Of a stretch of DNA of 47,780 bases, positions 9,798-18,197 are shown one piece after another (the first letter of the stretch is position 1; every line of letters begins with the position of its first letter). The stretch is from Bacteroidota bacterium (GTDB taxonomy: Bacteria; Bacteroidota; Bacteroidia; Bacteroidales; VadinHA17): the NCBI GenBank assembly GCA_003250475.1, contig QKGI01000115.1, positions 1 to 47,780 of the forward strand, read 5' to 3'. Made by a program: the position numbers and the translations under genes. The notes beneath the pieces were generated by a model. It was not told the DNA's origin and did no database searches. It saw nothing but the letters and a program-made list of their open reading frames with translations.

Positions 9798-11489
9798 CTA
9801 CAGGCTATATGAAAGACCTCCCAGAATCATGAAATTTCTGGAGGGGTAATAGTTCCATTCAAAATAGCGGTTGTATGAAATATTGTTGCACCTGACCCAG
9901 AATGAAATCTCCGGTGTATACCTGTATTCAATCCCCATGTTCAGGTTCGGATGCCAGGCTAACCTCGCTATGTTTTGCGGAGCCTTCACCCTGGCATACC
10001 TGTCACCGGTGAATGACAGTGCGGCCGATGCTATTATTTTGTTCCTGAGGTTATAGTCAGCTTTCATAAGGGCATCCCATCCTGGCTTATGCCATGCATA
10101 CTCCTGTCCTGACAGGTCATAGCCATAATAATTGCCTCTGAGAGTGAGCGTCATCTGTGGGTTGACCGGAAGGCCGATTTCTCCATGAACCTTGAGGAGA
10201 TTGCCATCGGAGTAAACCGGCACAAAGTAGTTACCGTAACCGATAGTATCATTCATGAACATAAGCATGTCCTTGAACAGTGTATAGCTCACGTTGAGGG
10301 CGTAGGTTGCGTTGACATTCATGGTGCCCGAGACTCCTGCGGTAATCCTGAGCTGATTATCAGTGTTGCGAAGGTTGTACAGGGTATCACCGGGAAGCAT
10401 CCATGGATTGACATAGGCGATGTTCCGTGCCTGGTTATTATCCAGGTTGCCGTCGATGGATGCTGTAAACCTGAGGAATTTTGGTATTACCCTGAAGGTA
10501 AAGGAGACATCAGGATAGAAATACATATAGAGCTTTAAATCGCCACCCACAAGCGGATCATGGTTCTCCTTGAAATCTCCGGCCACCTTCATTCCGAAGC
10601 GGAACCTCCAGTCTTCATTTCCTTTGGTGATATAAGGTGCAAGAGCAATGAGGTTACGTGATCTTTTTTCAATTCCGCCTGCAAAGAGGTAGAGGTCATA
10701 CTCCGCATCCATACCTGCATACAATCCGAACATATTCGTCCCTGCACTGACAGTCAGACCGGGGTTGTGCTGTATACCGTCTCCCTGGCGGGTGAACATA
10801 TTATATCTGAGTGTGGCATCCCAGTTGAGATCGCTCGAGTCAGGCTCCATCGTGAAGTATCTTACTTTCCCCGACAGGTCGTAATAGAGTGATCTTATAT
10901 CCTTTTTGTCGGGGTCATATCCCAACACTTCCGGATCATATCCATAGGCGAACCTTGACATCTGTCTGAAGTCAAGGTCAGCATCCAGCCGGCTTCGCCT
11001 GAAGTACTTCTTACCATACAAGAGTGCCTGGTTATCCAGGAATCCTCCATATACCCGCGCATCGTTCGCAAGTTCAATTTTACCTGCAGAGCCGTATGTA
11101 CGTGTAAACAGCCCCACAGCACCCTTTCTCGATCTGCCGTTGGATATGCTCACCTCGAGGAAAGGCGACAGGTAGGTTCCAAATCCAAGGCTCACATAGC
11201 CTTTTTTCAGAGCAGGCAGAGCTTCCGGGGAGAGCTGGGCTGATTTTATCGGACTGACAGCATACTCAGGCACAAACGATCCGGGTGTAAAATCATAGCT
11301 GAACGTTACATTCACTGTTGTCGTATCCTCTGCTGCCGGCAGAAGTGTCCTCTTGGCAGCTTCCTGCAGACTGGGTTTATAAGGATTATACAATGTAACT
11401 GACCTCCTTATTGTCTCTTCCTCGGTCTGACCAGCGGCAACCACTGAAATCAGAAGAGCAGCTGTTGTGATATACGTTTTTACTTTCAT
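9798..11489 (-). CDS. Outer-membrane beta-barrel protein, plug-less TonB-receptor-like
   Basis: Predicted 563-residue exported barrel. A signal peptide (M-K-V-K-T-Y followed by a hydrophobic stretch ending near V-A-A-G-Q) is followed by a short periplasmic segment. From about residue 105 the sequence alternates polar and aromatic residues as amphipathic strands do, for example L-D-A-D-L-D-F-R-Q and V-S-A-G-T-N-M-F-G-L-Y-A-G. It ends G-L-S-Y-S-L, resembling a barrel-terminal strand. No TonB box or plug domain is visible, and the length is below that of a full TonB-dependent receptor. It lies 20 bases downstream of the TPR gene on the same strand, so the two are probably co-transcribed and may act together at the outer membrane. 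No transport substrate can be assigned. Confidence 0.8.
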   Translation of the reverse strand: MKVKTYITTAALLISVVAAGQTEEETIRRSVTLYNPYKPSLQEAAKRTLLPAAEDTTTVNVTFSYDFTPGSFVPEYAVSPIKSAQLSPEALPALKKGYVSLGFGTYLSPFLEVSISNGRSRKGAVGLFTRTYGSAGKIELANDARVYGGFLDNQALLYGKKYFRRSRLDADLDFRQMSRFAYGYDPEVLGYDPDKKDIRSLYYDLSGKVRYFTMEPDSSDLNWDATLRYNMFTRQGDGIQHNPGLTVSAGTNMFGLYAGMDAEYDLYLFAGGIEKRSRNLIALAPYITKGNEDWRFRFGMKVAGDFKENHDPLVGGDLKLYMYFYPDVSFTFRVIPKFLRFTASIDGNLDNNQARNIAYVNPWMLPGDTLYNLRNTDNQLRITAGVSGTMNVNATYALNVSYTLFKDMLMFMNDTIGYGNYFVPVYSDGNLLKVHGEIGLPVNPQMTLTLRGNYYGYDLSGQEYAWHKPGWDALMKADYNLRNKIIASAALSFTGDRYARVKAPQNIARLAWHPNLNMGIEYRYTPEISFWVRCNNISYNRYFEWNYYPSRNFMILGGLSYSL

Positions 11490-11509
11490 AGCTTTCTCCT
11501 TTGTTTTGA

Positions 11510-14500
11510 TCAGTTCCGTGCCGCACTGCCCTGATTGCCGGAACCTCCGGAGGGTTCCTCAGAGGTTAGTTTCATGAGCTTTGCACGTGCTTCATCAAGA
11601 ATGCCATCGTTTGGCACGGTGTAATAGTCTATAAGGCTTTGCAGTGTTGCCTTTGCCTGGAAAGTGTCTCCCTTCCTGACGGCAATATCGGACAACAGTA
11701 TGAAGGTCTTACCTGTCCAGTAGGCATGCGGTGAACTCATATCAACAAACTCATTGGCCTCCTTCTCTGCTCCGCTTATATCACCCGCCATCCAGAGCAG
11801 TTCTGCCACGCGGTATTTTGACTCTGCGCCATATTTTGTCGACACTTCCTGGGCTACCCTGCGATAGTCATCGAGGGCCTCTTCATTATTGCCGAGCCTC
11901 TGGTTGGCTTTAGCCGTCAGGAATGTTGCCTCACGGGCGAGGTCCTCTGTCAGTTTCCCCGATTCAAGCACCATCCCGGCTGAGGAGATCACCTTTTCAT
12001 CATCGCCTATGGCAGATGCCGAACGCATCATCCCGAGATAGGCATACATCCTGTTCTCAGCATTGGATGCCTCCCGGCTCAGCTGTTCATATAGCTCCCA
12101 CGCCTGGTTATAGTCTGCTTTGCCGAAGGTAATTGAGGCAGCTCCCAGTAACGACTGTTCCATGAACTGGTTGTTACCTATCCGGATTACCTGGATATAG
12201 AGCCCTAGCGCCTCATCAGTATTACCTGACCTGTTAAGACAGTCAGCCAGGTAGAATCTGGCGTTAGTGACAAAGTTACCGGATGGGTAATCCCTGATAT
12301 AATTCCTGAATATCTCTGACGATCTGTCGCAGTTACCTTTTACATATTGGTTCTCACCTGAGATATACGTCATTGAATCACGTGTGGAAACCTCTATATC
12401 TCCCATGCCTTCCACGGTCTTCATATATGCAAAGAACGATTCCACGTCGTCCATATCAGTATATGCATTCCTCAGACCATTGACAGCATTACGGGCCTCG
12501 GGAGTGTTCCTGTAGTTCTCCATCACCTTTTTATATTGCGCCACTGCCTTTTCATTCTCGCCGGAATTATAGTATATCAGACCGAGCTGCACCAGGGCCG
12601 GTGGAACAAACTGGCTTTTTGTATACCAGGCTATAATATTTGTAAAGTCAGCTTCTCCCTTTGACGGCTGGTTTATGGCGACATAAGCCCTGCCTCTTTC
12701 AAAGAGGGCATTAGGAACATAGGTTGATTTCGGATACCTGTTAATCAGGGCCGTGAGGGTAGATATCTTCGCTTCATTGTTATTACTCAGTCCCTGTGCA
12801 AACCCTTTCTGGAACATCGCATAATCCGCATCGAAATTTGAATAAGCGATGACCTTGTCATAATAGCTTATTGCTGAAGGATAATCAGCCCTGATATAGT
12901 AGCAGTCAGCAATGCGGTTATAGGCATCTGCTGCTACATCAGGTCTGGAAGTCTGGTTAAAGCTGTTGATGAATGCCATAAAAAGTGACAGAGCCCTGGC
13001 ATACTCCCCCTCATTATACCATACATATCCCAGGTTGTAGTCAGTAAGTTCATATCCTGGAATAGTCCCGGCACCTGGCAGTCTTCTGAAAGCCTCCCAA
13101 TCGCCGGCTGCCTCTTCTGCTTTGCCCAGCCGGTAGTTTGCCTCCGCTCTCCAGTAGAGTGCCTGAGCCCGGAGCTCCGGGCTCATCTCCTTGTACAGGA
13201 GGGATTTGTCAAACAGACTAACAGCATCACCATACTGCTTGTTCCGGAACTGCTCCACACCGCGGTAGTAGGTAACCTTCTGGTATGCCCTCTTCAGTCT
13301 GTCATCCTTGCTGGATATCTTTTCAAGGGAGTTCAGAGCGGCCTGGTAGTTTTTCAATCTCATGTAGGCAGAGATAAGATAATCATATGCCTCTGAGACG
13401 TGCTCGGAGCCGGGGTATGTCTGGATATAATCATGCAGAGCCTCTATCCCCTCTCCGAAGGGTGCATATGAGTTCTCATATGCCAGCTTGGCGAAGTTAA
13501 GCAGTGCCTCCTCCTTAACGTCAGGGTCGTAACTCATCCTGGAAGCAGCGGAGAAAGCCATCTGTGCCTTCTTCTTGTCACCACTCTTCAGATAACAGGA
13601 GCCGAGCATGAAGTAAGCGTTCTGAGACAGGATATCACTTCTTCCGGCCACCTGAGTAAAAAGCTTTGTGGCCTTATCGATAGCGTCCGTTTTGTAGTAG
13701 CTGAACCCCAGTTCATACTTGTCATTCCTGTCGCTCAGCCTTGTCTCCTTAATGAATTTCTCAAGGTAAGGTATAGCTTCGTTATACTGACCTTTCTGAA
13801 AATGGGCATCGCCGATGAAACGGTACAATTCTGTCTCCCTGCTCTTTCCTGCCTGGTCAATCAACGACGGTGCCGTCTCGAGTATGCCGTCATAGTTTTT
13901 GTCAATGTAATAGATCTGTACGATATAAAAGGGTACAATGCCGCCGAAGGTCTCATCATTCCTGAGCCTCTCAAAGCCTTCGAGAGCTGTTCTGTAGAAT
14001 CCATTCTCGTACGCAATGGCAGCGTAATAATATATCGCCGGCGGAGTATATTCAGTATCAACGTCAATCAGTTCAGCGAAGAACATTTGCGCTTTCTTCT
14101 CATCTCCACGCCGGTAATGCGAATAACCTGACTTAAACAGGTATTCGGGTAGCTCCCTGTCAGATAACTGCAGCCTGTCTGTCTGTTCAAACCATTCTAT
14201 GGCACAGGTATAATTTCGTTGCTGATAGCAGTACAATCCTGATTCGTACCTGGCTTCATTCAGTCTTGGGCTCTCACCATTGGAGGCAATAAACTTCTGC
14301 ATCCGGAACTCGGCATCAGGACTCATCAGCCTCATCGATGCAAGGGCTGCATGATACTCAGCTTCGGCCCTTTCAAGTTTGTTTCCGTTCTTCTCTGCAG
14401 AAAGCCATTTGTCGAAAAGCTCAACAGCGGTGGCGTATTTGGCCTTCCCGTACATCTCGTATCCATTGTTCAGTAATGAGGTAAGCTCTTCGCCTGAGAA

Positions 14501-14575
14501 CGACGACTGCGCTTTTGTGGAAGCTCCTGCAGCAAGGGCTGCAACCATCAAGATCATCAGTATCTTCCTGTTCAT
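11510..14575 (-). CDS. Large tetratricopeptide-repeat periplasmic protein
   Basis: 1021-residue exported protein (signal peptide about 1-22, ending T-K-A-Q). It is built almost entirely of TPR/Sel1-like helical hairpins. Repeats with the TPR signature (G-x-x-x-[YF]-x-x-x-x-Y/A-I-x-x-[FY]-x-x) recur through the whole length, for example G-Q-Y-N-E-A-I-P-Y-L-E-K-F and G-D-K-K-K-A-Q-M-A-F. The C-terminus is a short Ser/Gly/Gln/Asn-rich tail. TPR solenoids are protein-binding scaffolds; family members in Bacteroidota are often annotated near Tol-Pal-like or outer-membrane assembly functions. The adjacent downstream barrel is the most obvious partner. It diverges from the ftsE-like gene across 224 bases. 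Confidence 0.88.
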   Translation of the reverse strand: MNRKILMILMVAALAAGASTKAQSSFSGEELTSLLNNGYEMYGKAKYATAVELFDKWLSAEKNGNKLERAEAEYHAALASMRLMSPDAEFRMQKFIASNGESPRLNEARYESGLYCYQQRNYTCAIEWFEQTDRLQLSDRELPEYLFKSGYSHYRRGDEKKAQMFFAELIDVDTEYTPPAIYYYAAIAYENGFYRTALEGFERLRNDETFGGIVPFYIVQIYYIDKNYDGILETAPSLIDQAGKSRETELYRFIGDAHFQKGQYNEAIPYLEKFIKETRLSDRNDKYELGFSYYKTDAIDKATKLFTQVAGRSDILSQNAYFMLGSCYLKSGDKKKAQMAFSAASRMSYDPDVKEEALLNFAKLAYENSYAPFGEGIEALHDYIQTYPGSEHVSEAYDYLISAYMRLKNYQAALNSLEKISSKDDRLKRAYQKVTYYRGVEQFRNKQYGDAVSLFDKSLLYKEMSPELRAQALYWRAEANYRLGKAEEAAGDWEAFRRLPGAGTIPGYELTDYNLGYVWYNEGEYARALSLFMAFINSFNQTSRPDVAADAYNRIADCYYIRADYPSAISYYDKVIAYSNFDADYAMFQKGFAQGLSNNNEAKISTLTALINRYPKSTYVPNALFERGRAYVAINQPSKGEADFTNIIAWYTKSQFVPPALVQLGLIYYNSGENEKAVAQYKKVMENYRNTPEARNAVNGLRNAYTDMDDVESFFAYMKTVEGMGDIEVSTRDSMTYISGENQYVKGNCDRSSEIFRNYIRDYPSGNFVTNARFYLADCLNRSGNTDEALGLYIQVIRIGNNQFMEQSLLGAASITFGKADYNQAWELYEQLSREASNAENRMYAYLGMMRSASAIGDDEKVISSAGMVLESGKLTEDLAREATFLTAKANQRLGNNEEALDDYRRVAQEVSTKYGAESKYRVAELLWMAGDISGAEKEANEFVDMSSPHAYWTGKTFILLSDIAVRKGDTFQAKATLQSLIDYYTVPNDGILDEARAKLMKLTSEEPSGGSGNQGSAARN

Positions 14576-14614
14576 AACTTTATCCTTTCATGAGCCTTTG
14601 TTGACACAGATCCC

Positions 14615-14635
14615 CTGGCAGCATATCTCTGCCAG
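14615..14635. promoter_or_regulatory. Inverted repeat upstream of the TPR gene
   Basis: CTGGCAG and CTGCCAG form a 7-bp stem with a 7-base loop, 40 bases before the TPR start codon in the divergent gap. It could be a 5' UTR hairpin or an operator. No U-tract follows on either strand, so it does not look like a terminator. Confidence 0.35.
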
Positions 14636-14799
14636 CAATTGTCTTATTAACAATATTTTGTGCGGGTTTCCCAGCCTGGTGTCTTAAGCCGTAAAAATAC
14701 AACTATAAAAGTCCCTTAAAGTCTCCATACCACTCAATTTATCAACATCCATGCCACTGATTGTTAATTCTGTTTTAATTTGCACTAAAAGAGATCCGG

Positions 14800-15516
14800 A
14801 TGGAAGAACCTGTGCCACTTGATACTATAATTGAACTTAAAGGCTGCTCGATCATGCAGCAGGATCACCTTGTGCTGTCAGACGTTAACCTTAAGGCAGA
14901 AAAGGGTGAATTCATCTATCTTGTCGGCAGGGTGGGCGGCGGCAAGACTTCACTTATAAGAACATTAAATGCCCAGTTGCCTCTTACCGACGGAGAAGGA
15001 TGGGTGGCCGGCTTCAACCTCAGGACAATAAAAAAGCGGGATATACCCCATCTCAGGAGGAAGCTTGGCATAGTGTTCCAGGACTTCCAGCTGTTGACAG
15101 ACAGGACTGTGCACGACAACCTCGAGTTTGCCCTCAGGGCTACGGGATGGACAAACAAGATAGCCCTGGAGGAGCGCATCAGGGAGGTACTTGAGAAGGT
15201 CGGACTGCAAAACAAAGGATTCAAGATGCCTCACCAGCTCTCAGGAGGCGAACAGCAGAGGGTGGTTATCGCACGTGCCCTGCTCAACGATCCTGAGATC
15301 ATCCTGGCTGATGAACCTACGGGCAACCTTGACCCCGAGACATCAGAAGAGATACACATCCTGCTCAGGAACATCAGCGATAACGGCAGGGCTGTCATTA
15401 TGTCCACCCATAAACATTCACTTGTAAAAAAATACCCTGCACGCACCATGCGCTGTGAAAACGGCAGGCTCACCGAATCGGACATGAACGACCAGGTGAT
15501 AGAGCTGCTTTTCTGA
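14800..15516 (+). CDS. ftsE: FtsE-like ABC transporter ATP-binding protein
   Basis: 238-residue ATPase that in the FtsEX complex controls peptidoglycan hydrolases at the division site. All ABC motifs are intact: Walker A G-R-V-G-G-G-K-T-S at 43-51, the Q-loop in F-Q-D-F-Q at 93-97, signature L-S-G-G-E at 147-151, Walker B I-I-L-A-D-E at 167-172 and switch His204. The G-R-V-G-x-G-K Walker variant and L-R-R-K-L-G-I-V-F-Q-D are typical of Bacteroidota FtsE. No ftsX lies next to it, so the permease partner must be elsewhere. The stop codon abuts the stop of the convergent transferase gene (TGATCA at 15514-15519). A LolD-type assignment is the alternative. Confidence 0.85.
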   Translation: MEEPVPLDTIIELKGCSIMQQDHLVLSDVNLKAEKGEFIYLVGRVGGGKTSLIRTLNAQLPLTDGEGWVAGFNLRTIKKRDIPHLRRKLGIVFQDFQLLTDRTVHDNLEFALRATGWTNKIALEERIREVLEKVGLQNKGFKMPHQLSGGEQQRVVIARALLNDPEIILADEPTGNLDPETSEEIHILLRNISDNGRAVIMSTHKHSLVKKYPARTMRCENGRLTESDMNDQVIELLF

Positions 15517-16422
15517 TCATTTCAAAAGTCTTACAGGCCAGGGCAGCCTGTTCCGGTAGAGACGCCAGTAGGTGGTCTTCTCACCCCCGAATGACTTCAT
15601 GAAAATGGCAATCGAAGGAACCGATGATCCTGCAAAATCTACAGTCACACCTGTCCCGGCATTGGTCTTGATGATGTGATCTATGACATGATAGGCAGTC
15701 CTTAGTTCACGGCTCTTACGGCTTCCTGCCGTAAAGAGCAGCGTGAGGCGGTCTGACGTATCAAGCACAAACATTCCCCAGAGAAGCTTTCCTTTCGGAG
15801 ACCTGACCCCAAGGATCCTGCCCTTCCTGGAATGAATGCAATAATCCATGAGCGAATGAAGGCGATGATAGCTTTCATCCCTGATGACACCGGCCCTTTT
15901 GCCTATGTTACTCCTGAAAAGGGATATCACCTCATGAGGTTTGACATCATCGACGATATCCTGAGGGTAACGGCGGGCGATGTTAATGTTCCGCCTGCAA
16001 TCTGTCATATAGTTTATCCAGACAGTATCATACGGCTCATCCAGCTTCAGTTCATAATTGGAACGCGGAGTAACCGTATAGCCGGCAGGACTCACCTCCT
16101 GCCCTATGCTCAGGTCAATAAGCCTGTAAGACTCCGGCATAAAGGAGATAAACTCACCGGCAATCTTTTCCCTGTCGCCATCCGGGGTGAAAAGACCCAG
16201 CTGTTGCAGAAAAACAGGTGTTGCTATATAGCTGAACCCGTATTTTCTTGCAGAAGGCAGCGGAAAAAGGGAGCAGTAATCATCGTCCACAAGGGCTGCC
16301 CAGCCGGGAGCCATGATATCAAGATACCATGACCATGCATATGGCTTTATCCCGGGTATTTCCGCCAGGCTTGCATCCCATCTTTGCCTGTCGATCTCCG
16401 CGTTATTAAGGTATGCTATCAT
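15517..16422 (-). CDS. GNAT/FemAB-like acyl- or aminoacyl-transferase domain protein
   Basis: 301-residue cytoplasmic protein with a FemAB/GNAT fold (Acetyltransf_6-like). The first half carries W-Y-L-D-I-M-A-P-G-W and the second half the F-x-x-N-I-G-K-R-A-G region, then L-W-G-M-F-V-L-D-T and L-L-F-T-A-G-S, as in FemAB-like transferases. The chosen start at 16422 overlaps the stop of the upstream deacetylase gene as ATGA. A longer in-frame start at 16506 would overlap that gene by 88 bases with an Arg/Lys-rich, unlikely N-terminus. The coupling suggests that both enzymes act on one surface glycan or peptidoglycan-linked substrate. The exact donor and acceptor are not visible. Confidence 0.82.
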   Translation of the reverse strand: MIAYLNNAEIDRQRWDASLAEIPGIKPYAWSWYLDIMAPGWAALVDDDYCSLFPLPSARKYGFSYIATPVFLQQLGLFTPDGDREKIAGEFISFMPESYRLIDLSIGQEVSPAGYTVTPRSNYELKLDEPYDTVWINYMTDCRRNINIARRYPQDIVDDVKPHEVISLFRSNIGKRAGVIRDESYHRLHSLMDYCIHSRKGRILGVRSPKGKLLWGMFVLDTSDRLTLLFTAGSRKSRELRTAYHVIDHIIKTNAGTGVTVDFAGSSVPSIAIFMKSFGGEKTTYWRLYRNRLPWPVRLLK

Positions 16423-17723
16423 ACTTTCTGCATCGCCAGGGTTTCTTCGAACACTCTTCTCCATCCTTCCCATCCGTTTCCTTCTGACAGGGATGTGTTG
16501 TGCCATATGGAAATAAAAAGTCCTCCCACGCTTCTGGTTGTCGATATAAGCGATCTGATGACAGGCAGGGCCGCCTCAGGAGACAGATGCAGGTACTGTC
16601 TCAGAGTGCCGTCCATGAACTGGAACGGGACGATCGTAAGGTCTGTTGTCCTTTCCTTTGAGAGATCGTAGAATGGGAATGGGCGGGCTATTCCGGCCCT
16701 GAATCCTGGTTCGTCAGCGTATCCCATGGTAAAGTCATATTTTATGCCGGCATCCTCAAAGGCCTGGTAGCTTTCCGGTAAGCGGAGGAGAAGCCAGTGT
16801 TGCCTGGCCCTGTCTGCAGAGTGACCGGTAATGCTGCCATAACGGTCAGCTTCCATCTTCAGTGTTGCGGGACGGCCGGCTGACCGGTACGAGGGATGCA
16901 GGCCGCTGCCGAACAATCTGTCATATCTGCTTATTATCTCCCTGTAATCATGATCCCGATACGGAGGATTATGGTCATACTCGCCCTGATCACCCACAGG
17001 GAAAAAGAAGAGCGCATCAGTGCCATTGTTTTTAAGGCTCTGTTCGATGTAGTCAAAACTGTCATATGGATCAGCAATGGTACCGGCCATCGTTTTAATC
17101 CGCTCTGCCGGTCTGGCACCGTTGCCGGCAAGACCCTTTACCAGGCCTCCCACACTCCTCAGAAAGCCCCTGCTCCTGTAGGCAAACGGCTGATCGACGT
17201 CAACAGTCATCAGAGGCTTATATTCATTGTGCCTGATAGCCAGTACAGGATATAATTTAACAAGTTCTCCCGCAAGGTATCTCGACCAGATATCAACTAC
17301 AGGTCTCTGCAGGAATCCCCCTCTGTATGCAAGTGATCTTGCACCGAGAAACCTTCCGTGTGCATCAGGTGAAAAAGGAAGATACTCCTCATACCTTGAA
17401 AGCATGTAAAACGCTGCGGAGAAGATATCGAAAGGGATACTGCCCCCGTCAACAGTAAAGATCATGGGAAGATCATCGAGATATGTCACCTCCGGTTCCA
17501 GCTGTGTTATTGTCCGACCGGAAAGAAGTCCCGATGGCTGAACCACAAAATGGTCTTTGACCTTCTCATCAGAGTAGATGATTGCCGGGTTGCCGCCTAT
17601 GGTCCTCCTGTCTGTAGTCAATTCGTAACCGATACCCAGTACCGATTCGAAAATGACCCCGGCAACATATTCAAGTCGCGGGGTGATATCGGGTGCGTAG
17701 ACAATTAACTTCTTCATTACCAT
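16419..17723 (-). CDS. Polysaccharide deacetylase family protein with N-terminal DUF7033-like domain
   Basis: 434-residue putative carbohydrate esterase (CE4/NodB-like fold) acting on a surface or secreted glycan. The N-terminal ~150 residues (L-E-Y-V-A-G-V-I-F onward) resemble the domain preceding such deacetylases in Bacteroidota. The catalytic half begins with M-T-V-D-V-D-Q-P, whose Asp pair fits the metal/base motif, and continues with G-L-H-P-S-Y-R-S, which supplies a His. S-I-W-H-N-T-S near the C-terminus fits the last CE4 motif. No signal peptide is evident. The start could be 17723 or 17717 (M-V-M-K-K). It overlaps the transferase gene downstream by four bases. A candidate -7 element directly upstream implies a very short or absent leader. 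Confidence 0.85.
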   Translation of the reverse strand: MVMKKLIVYAPDITPRLEYVAGVIFESVLGIGYELTTDRRTIGGNPAIIYSDEKVKDHFVVQPSGLLSGRTITQLEPEVTYLDDLPMIFTVDGGSIPFDIFSAAFYMLSRYEEYLPFSPDAHGRFLGARSLAYRGGFLQRPVVDIWSRYLAGELVKLYPVLAIRHNEYKPLMTVDVDQPFAYRSRGFLRSVGGLVKGLAGNGARPAERIKTMAGTIADPYDSFDYIEQSLKNNGTDALFFFPVGDQGEYDHNPPYRDHDYREIISRYDRLFGSGLHPSYRSAGRPATLKMEADRYGSITGHSADRARQHWLLLRLPESYQAFEDAGIKYDFTMGYADEPGFRAGIARPFPFYDLSKERTTDLTIVPFQFMDGTLRQYLHLSPEAALPVIRSLISTTRSVGGLFISIWHNTSLSEGNGWEGWRRVFEETLAMQKV

Positions 17724-17728
17724 ATGTG

Positions 17729-17736
17729 CAAATTTA
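17729..17736 (-). promoter_or_regulatory. Candidate -7 element for the deacetylase-transferase operon
   Basis: TAAATTTG on the minus strand matches TAnnTTTG and ends five bases before the ATG at 17723. If it is used, transcription would begin at or next to the start codon, giving a leaderless mRNA. Motif-only evidence. Confidence 0.35.
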
Positions 17737-17815
17737 ATAAATCAGAGGGTAACCTGCTCTGTCTTAACTGCCTAATTTATTAACAGAATTTCACGCCCCC
17801 AGTCCTTTATTTTAT

Positions 17816-17823
17816 TACATTTG
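17816..17823 (+). promoter_or_regulatory. Candidate -7 element for the bTHX gene
   Basis: TACATTTG matches TAnnTTTG, 44 bases before the bTHX start codon, in an AT-rich gap between divergent genes. The -33 element is not obvious. Confidence 0.45.
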
Positions 17824-17867
17824 TTGTTAACGCATTTTTATCTTCACAATTTAAATTTAGACAGATC

Positions 17868-18191
17868 ATGGGTAAAGGTGATAAAAAATCAAAGAGAGGG
17901 AAAATCATCAGAGGTTCCTTTGGTGTTCGCCGTCACAAAAAGGCAAAAAAGAGTGTTGTTCCGGCAAAATCCGTGTCAGCCGTTAAAGTAACCGAAGAAA
18001 AACTGGCAGCTACTCAATTATCACCTGAAGTGAAAGTCACCACAGAGAAAAGTGAAAAACCCAGGACTGCGGCAAGGAAAACCGCTAAGCCGGCGGCTCC
18101 AAAGGCGGTGAAGACGACAAAAGCTGTTGGTGAGAAGGCAGCAAAGCCTGCTGCCAGAACAAAGAAGGAAGCAGCAAAGAAGGAAGAATAA
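17868..18191 (+). CDS. Small ribosomal subunit protein bTHX with long Lys/Ala-rich tail
   Basis: The first ~26 residues (M-G-K-G-D-K-K-S-K-R-G-K-I-I-R-G-S-F-G-V-R-R-H-K-K) match the bTHX (Thx) family, which binds the head of the 30S subunit. The family domain is only about 25-30 residues, but this product has 107. The remaining ~80 residues are a disordered Lys/Ala/Pro/Thr tail with A-K-P-A-A-like repeats, reminiscent of histone H1 or other nucleic-acid-binding tails. The product is extremely basic. The start is fixed by the conserved M-G-K-G-D. It lies six bases from the stop of the convergent ThDP enzyme. The tail's function is not known to me. Confidence 0.85.
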   Translation: MGKGDKKSKRGKIIRGSFGVRRHKKAKKSVVPAKSVSAVKVTEEKLAATQLSPEVKVTTEKSEKPRTAARKTAKPAAPKAVKTTKAVGEKAAKPAARTKKEAAKKEE

Positions 18192-18197
18192 CCAATA

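Noticed and set aside
16423-16506. Longer N-terminus for the GNAT/FemAB-like transferase
   Set aside because: It overlaps the deacetylase gene by 88 bases and reads as a basic, unconserved stretch; the ATGA junction is a better start.
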